A DNA stretch of 64,000 nt, from the NCBI GenBank assembly GCA_028023455.1, contig JAQFVV010000013.1, forward strand, positions 9,206,411-9,270,410. The letters are read 5' to 3'. The notes beneath the pieces were generated by a model, which worked only from the letters and a program-made list of their open reading frames with translations, did no database searches and was not told the DNA's origin. This DNA is from Epiperipatus broadwayi (Eukaryota > Onychophora > Udeonychophora > Euonychophora > Peripatidae). Below, in pieces: positions 61,936-64,000 of the stretch (its first letter is position 1; every line of letters starts with the position of its first letter). A program made the position numbers and the translations under genes.

Positions 61936-64000
61936 TTCAACAATAAGCTTTATTGATTAAAAGATGAGTTATATAGTTTATAAATGTTTTACAATGATTT
62001 TACTGTGATTACAAAGGCATTTCAAGTATAATGATTGTTGATTATTATAAAAATTTGATTTACATTGCTGATTATGTATGAACAAAGAATTTACATAATT
62101 ATTTTGGGATGTATAAACATGGAAGAAAAAAAACAAAAGAAAAATTATTCATATTATTTAAATTAATGTTCATTTGCGATAATTTTGACTAGTCTGGTTA
62201 AACAGCTTTCTATGGTATTGCACTATTCTAATAAGAATTTATGGTGATAGTCTTTCATGTAAATAGTTGTACTATGAAGCTGATGAGATGCTGAAAGAAG
62301 TTGCTATTACTGTCTGCTGTGGTTGTAACAGTTTATAAGTTGGGCTGCTCTCTAAGGAATGGCCAGATGGCCACAAAATATCCAGGGGGCATGTTGTTGT
62401 TCCTTGCTTTTAGTTGGTGAAATTTTGATTGCAAATATGGATGTATGCTTTCTGGTATTGTTGCCAACCATGAAGGTGCAATAAGTGCACCAGAAGTTAA
62501 ATAGAAAAAATGTGGCTGCATACACTATGGGATGTGTGATTTTTGGAAGAGCTGAGTTATATGTGGTATGAAGGTGGGGTCCACTAGTATGTGTTTAACA
62601 TGATTTGTTGTTTGGAGTTGAGTGCTTGGCAGTCATTAAAGACATATTGTTGTCTCTTCATCTGCATGGCATAGCCCACAGAATGGATCAACACTTTTGT
62701 AGAGATAATAATAGCATACAAAACCAGATGTTGGAAGGGCAAAAATATTGAGGGACCAGGAAGTCAAAAAACCTTGCTCCAGGGACCATTTTTAAAATGG
62801 CAGAGAAGATGATAGTTATTGATACCAGGTATAGGGTATGTGTGATCAATGCCAAGGTGTTGGTAAAGTAGGTTATACATTTACAAGTAGATGTACTCAA
62901 GTTGCTGGAGAAGCTGATCTGATTGACTTTGGTTAGTGTTGAGAAAATAAGAATGAGATATAGGGTTGAGGGAGGGTGGTTTATCAGTAGGGGAACTTTG
63001 AGCAGGAACTGGAGGGATTGGAATTTTCTAATGATTTCTGTTATTAGGTTGATGACTTTCTGCATATGGAGGCTTAGACCATTATGAATGTTTTGCTGGT
63101 TAAGGTGTTTAATAGATATTGATCCTGTCTTCTGATTCGAGAGCAATTTATTACAGAGAGAGGTGATAGGAAATGAATACCTTTGTAAATTTGATAATTG
63201 GAGAGTAGGATGTAATTTTTGTATTAATAAGAGTATTAAATAGATGGATTTTGGAATAGAGGGAGATATATGCCTTAGAAAATGAATTGGTGATTGTGAA
63301 TGCACTATCTTGCAGCCTGGTTTGTATTGCCTACCTCATACCAAGTGCTCTTTGTGGAATAGGAAGTCTAAGAATGAAATGAGTTTTCCTTGGAACATTT
63401 GTAGGCATGGTTTTAATGAATAGGAACCATGTGGCAGTTTTATACTGAGATTGAATTGAAGCTTGTAAGTAGATGTGCAATATGGCAAATTCTTTGCAAC
63501 ATGGGTAGTTGTTTCTGGAAGGTCAGGAAGATAATAACTTTATCCTTGTGGATTATGTAAGGAATATACTGCTGTATGCATGGTATTATTTTGCTCTATA
63601 TTTGTTTCAAAAGCAGGTTTATATAGAGCATAAAAATCAATGGGCAGAGTGGTGATACTGGGTGAAAGTAGACAAAAACTTTGGCCATTGAGGGTGATGT
63701 GGACCTCACAGATCAGCAGCAGATTGGTAATTATGTATAGGGGAGTGGGTTAAATTGTGGGATTAGTGAGCATATGAATGAGTATGTTGATGGGGATGGA
63801 TTCAAATGCTGCTTATATGTCTAACTGGATTATAATGGAACAAATTTTTTTGTTTAATTAAATTAAGAACTGTTGTAAAAATAAGTGATGCCTGTGTAGT
63901 GGATAAGTCTTTTTTTGGAAAATTGGGAGGATGATATTAGTGGAAGAATGTATAGCTTAATTTCATCTTTAATGACTCTCTCGAGCAATTTTATGGCTAG
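61936..64000 (-). pseudogene. Decayed LINE, 3' half (RT to 3' end), continues past the window
   Basis: On the minus strand, LAIKLLERVIKDEIKLYILP and ISSSQFSKKRLIHYTGITYF at 63.86-64.0 kb are followed by a motif-A remnant (D-I-x-A-A-F-E-S-I-P-I-N-I-L-I-H-M-L, about 63.76-63.83 kb). HPVSPLCPLIFMLYIN near 63.62-63.66 kb is a degraded motif B. A long open frame (62688-63305) is the region after the palm, and a FCGLCHADEETT segment near 62.65-62.69 kb looks like a C-terminal zinc-binding motif. The 3' end carries AATAAAGCTTATTGTTG and trinucleotide repeats. It is richer in G and C than the neighbouring LINEs and belongs to a different clade, not identified. Confidence 0.72.

Noticed and set aside
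62688-63305. 205-codon minus-strand frame as a host gene
   Set aside because: It lies between decayed RT motifs and a LINE 3' end on the same strand, so it is better explained as part of that LINE.

Overview
This is a very AT-rich, intron- and repeat-dominated stretch of an animal genome, most likely from an invertebrate. I cannot name the species. There is no bacterial-style gene packing, no operon and no CRISPR array. The evidence for an animal is one spliced axonemal dynein gene, several clades of non-LTR retrotransposons, a Ty3/gypsy remnant, a BED-finger hAT transposase remnant and short tRNA-derived SINEs.

The only clearly functional gene is on the minus strand. Eight exons, between 53,512 and 10,507, join in frame with canonical GT/AG borders. 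They encode about 404 residues that correspond without gaps to the AAA4 module, the ascending stalk helix and the start of the microtubule-binding domain of an inner-arm axonemal dynein heavy chain; DNAH2 is the best match from memory. Seven introns lie in the window: six are 3.4 to 12.1 kb and one is only 76 bp. The flanking introns each run more than 10 kb to the window edges, so essentially everything else here sits inside DNAH2 introns.

Region by region: 1-1.5 kb is a decayed Ty3/gypsy gag-pol (plus), followed by a 275-bp tandem repeat. 2.7-10.5 kb is plain AT-rich DNA with two promoter-like patches. 10.5-10.85 kb holds two dynein exons, and a SINE lies at 11.0 kb. 13.9-15.0 kb is a 5'-truncated LINE between two (TTA)n tracts. 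16.5-19.8 kb is a dead minus-strand RTE-type LINE with a four-unit inverted cluster inside it and a foldback element at its 3' end. 21.2-22.0 kb is another foldback element. 23 and 27 kb carry dynein exons, with an RTE 3' fragment at 25.1-25.9 kb. 27.5 and 33.2 kb carry an inverted repeat pair. 32.75-33.1 kb is a foldback element and 33.46 kb a SINE with perfect target-site duplications. 36.6 kb is a dynein exon. 39.0-40.7 kb is a dead LINE with a SINE inside it. 41.87-42.11 kb is a CpG-containing island with a near-consensus RFX X-box. 43.0 kb is a dynein exon. 45.3-46.6 kb is a large composite palindrome. 49.8 and 53.4 kb are dynein exons. 55.0-56.2 kb is a ZBED5/SCAND3-like hAT remnant. 56.7-61.9 kb is a head-to-tail chain of LINEs joined by (TTA)n and (AAAT)n tails, including about 160 uninterrupted TTA units. 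61.9-64 kb is the 3' half of another decayed LINE on the minus strand.

The most interesting features are the X-box island inside a ciliary gene, the LINE chain that appears to insert into its own trinucleotide tails, and the unusual density of foldback elements (five in 64 kb). Assignments rest on reading translations and repeat alignments by eye; no database search was run.
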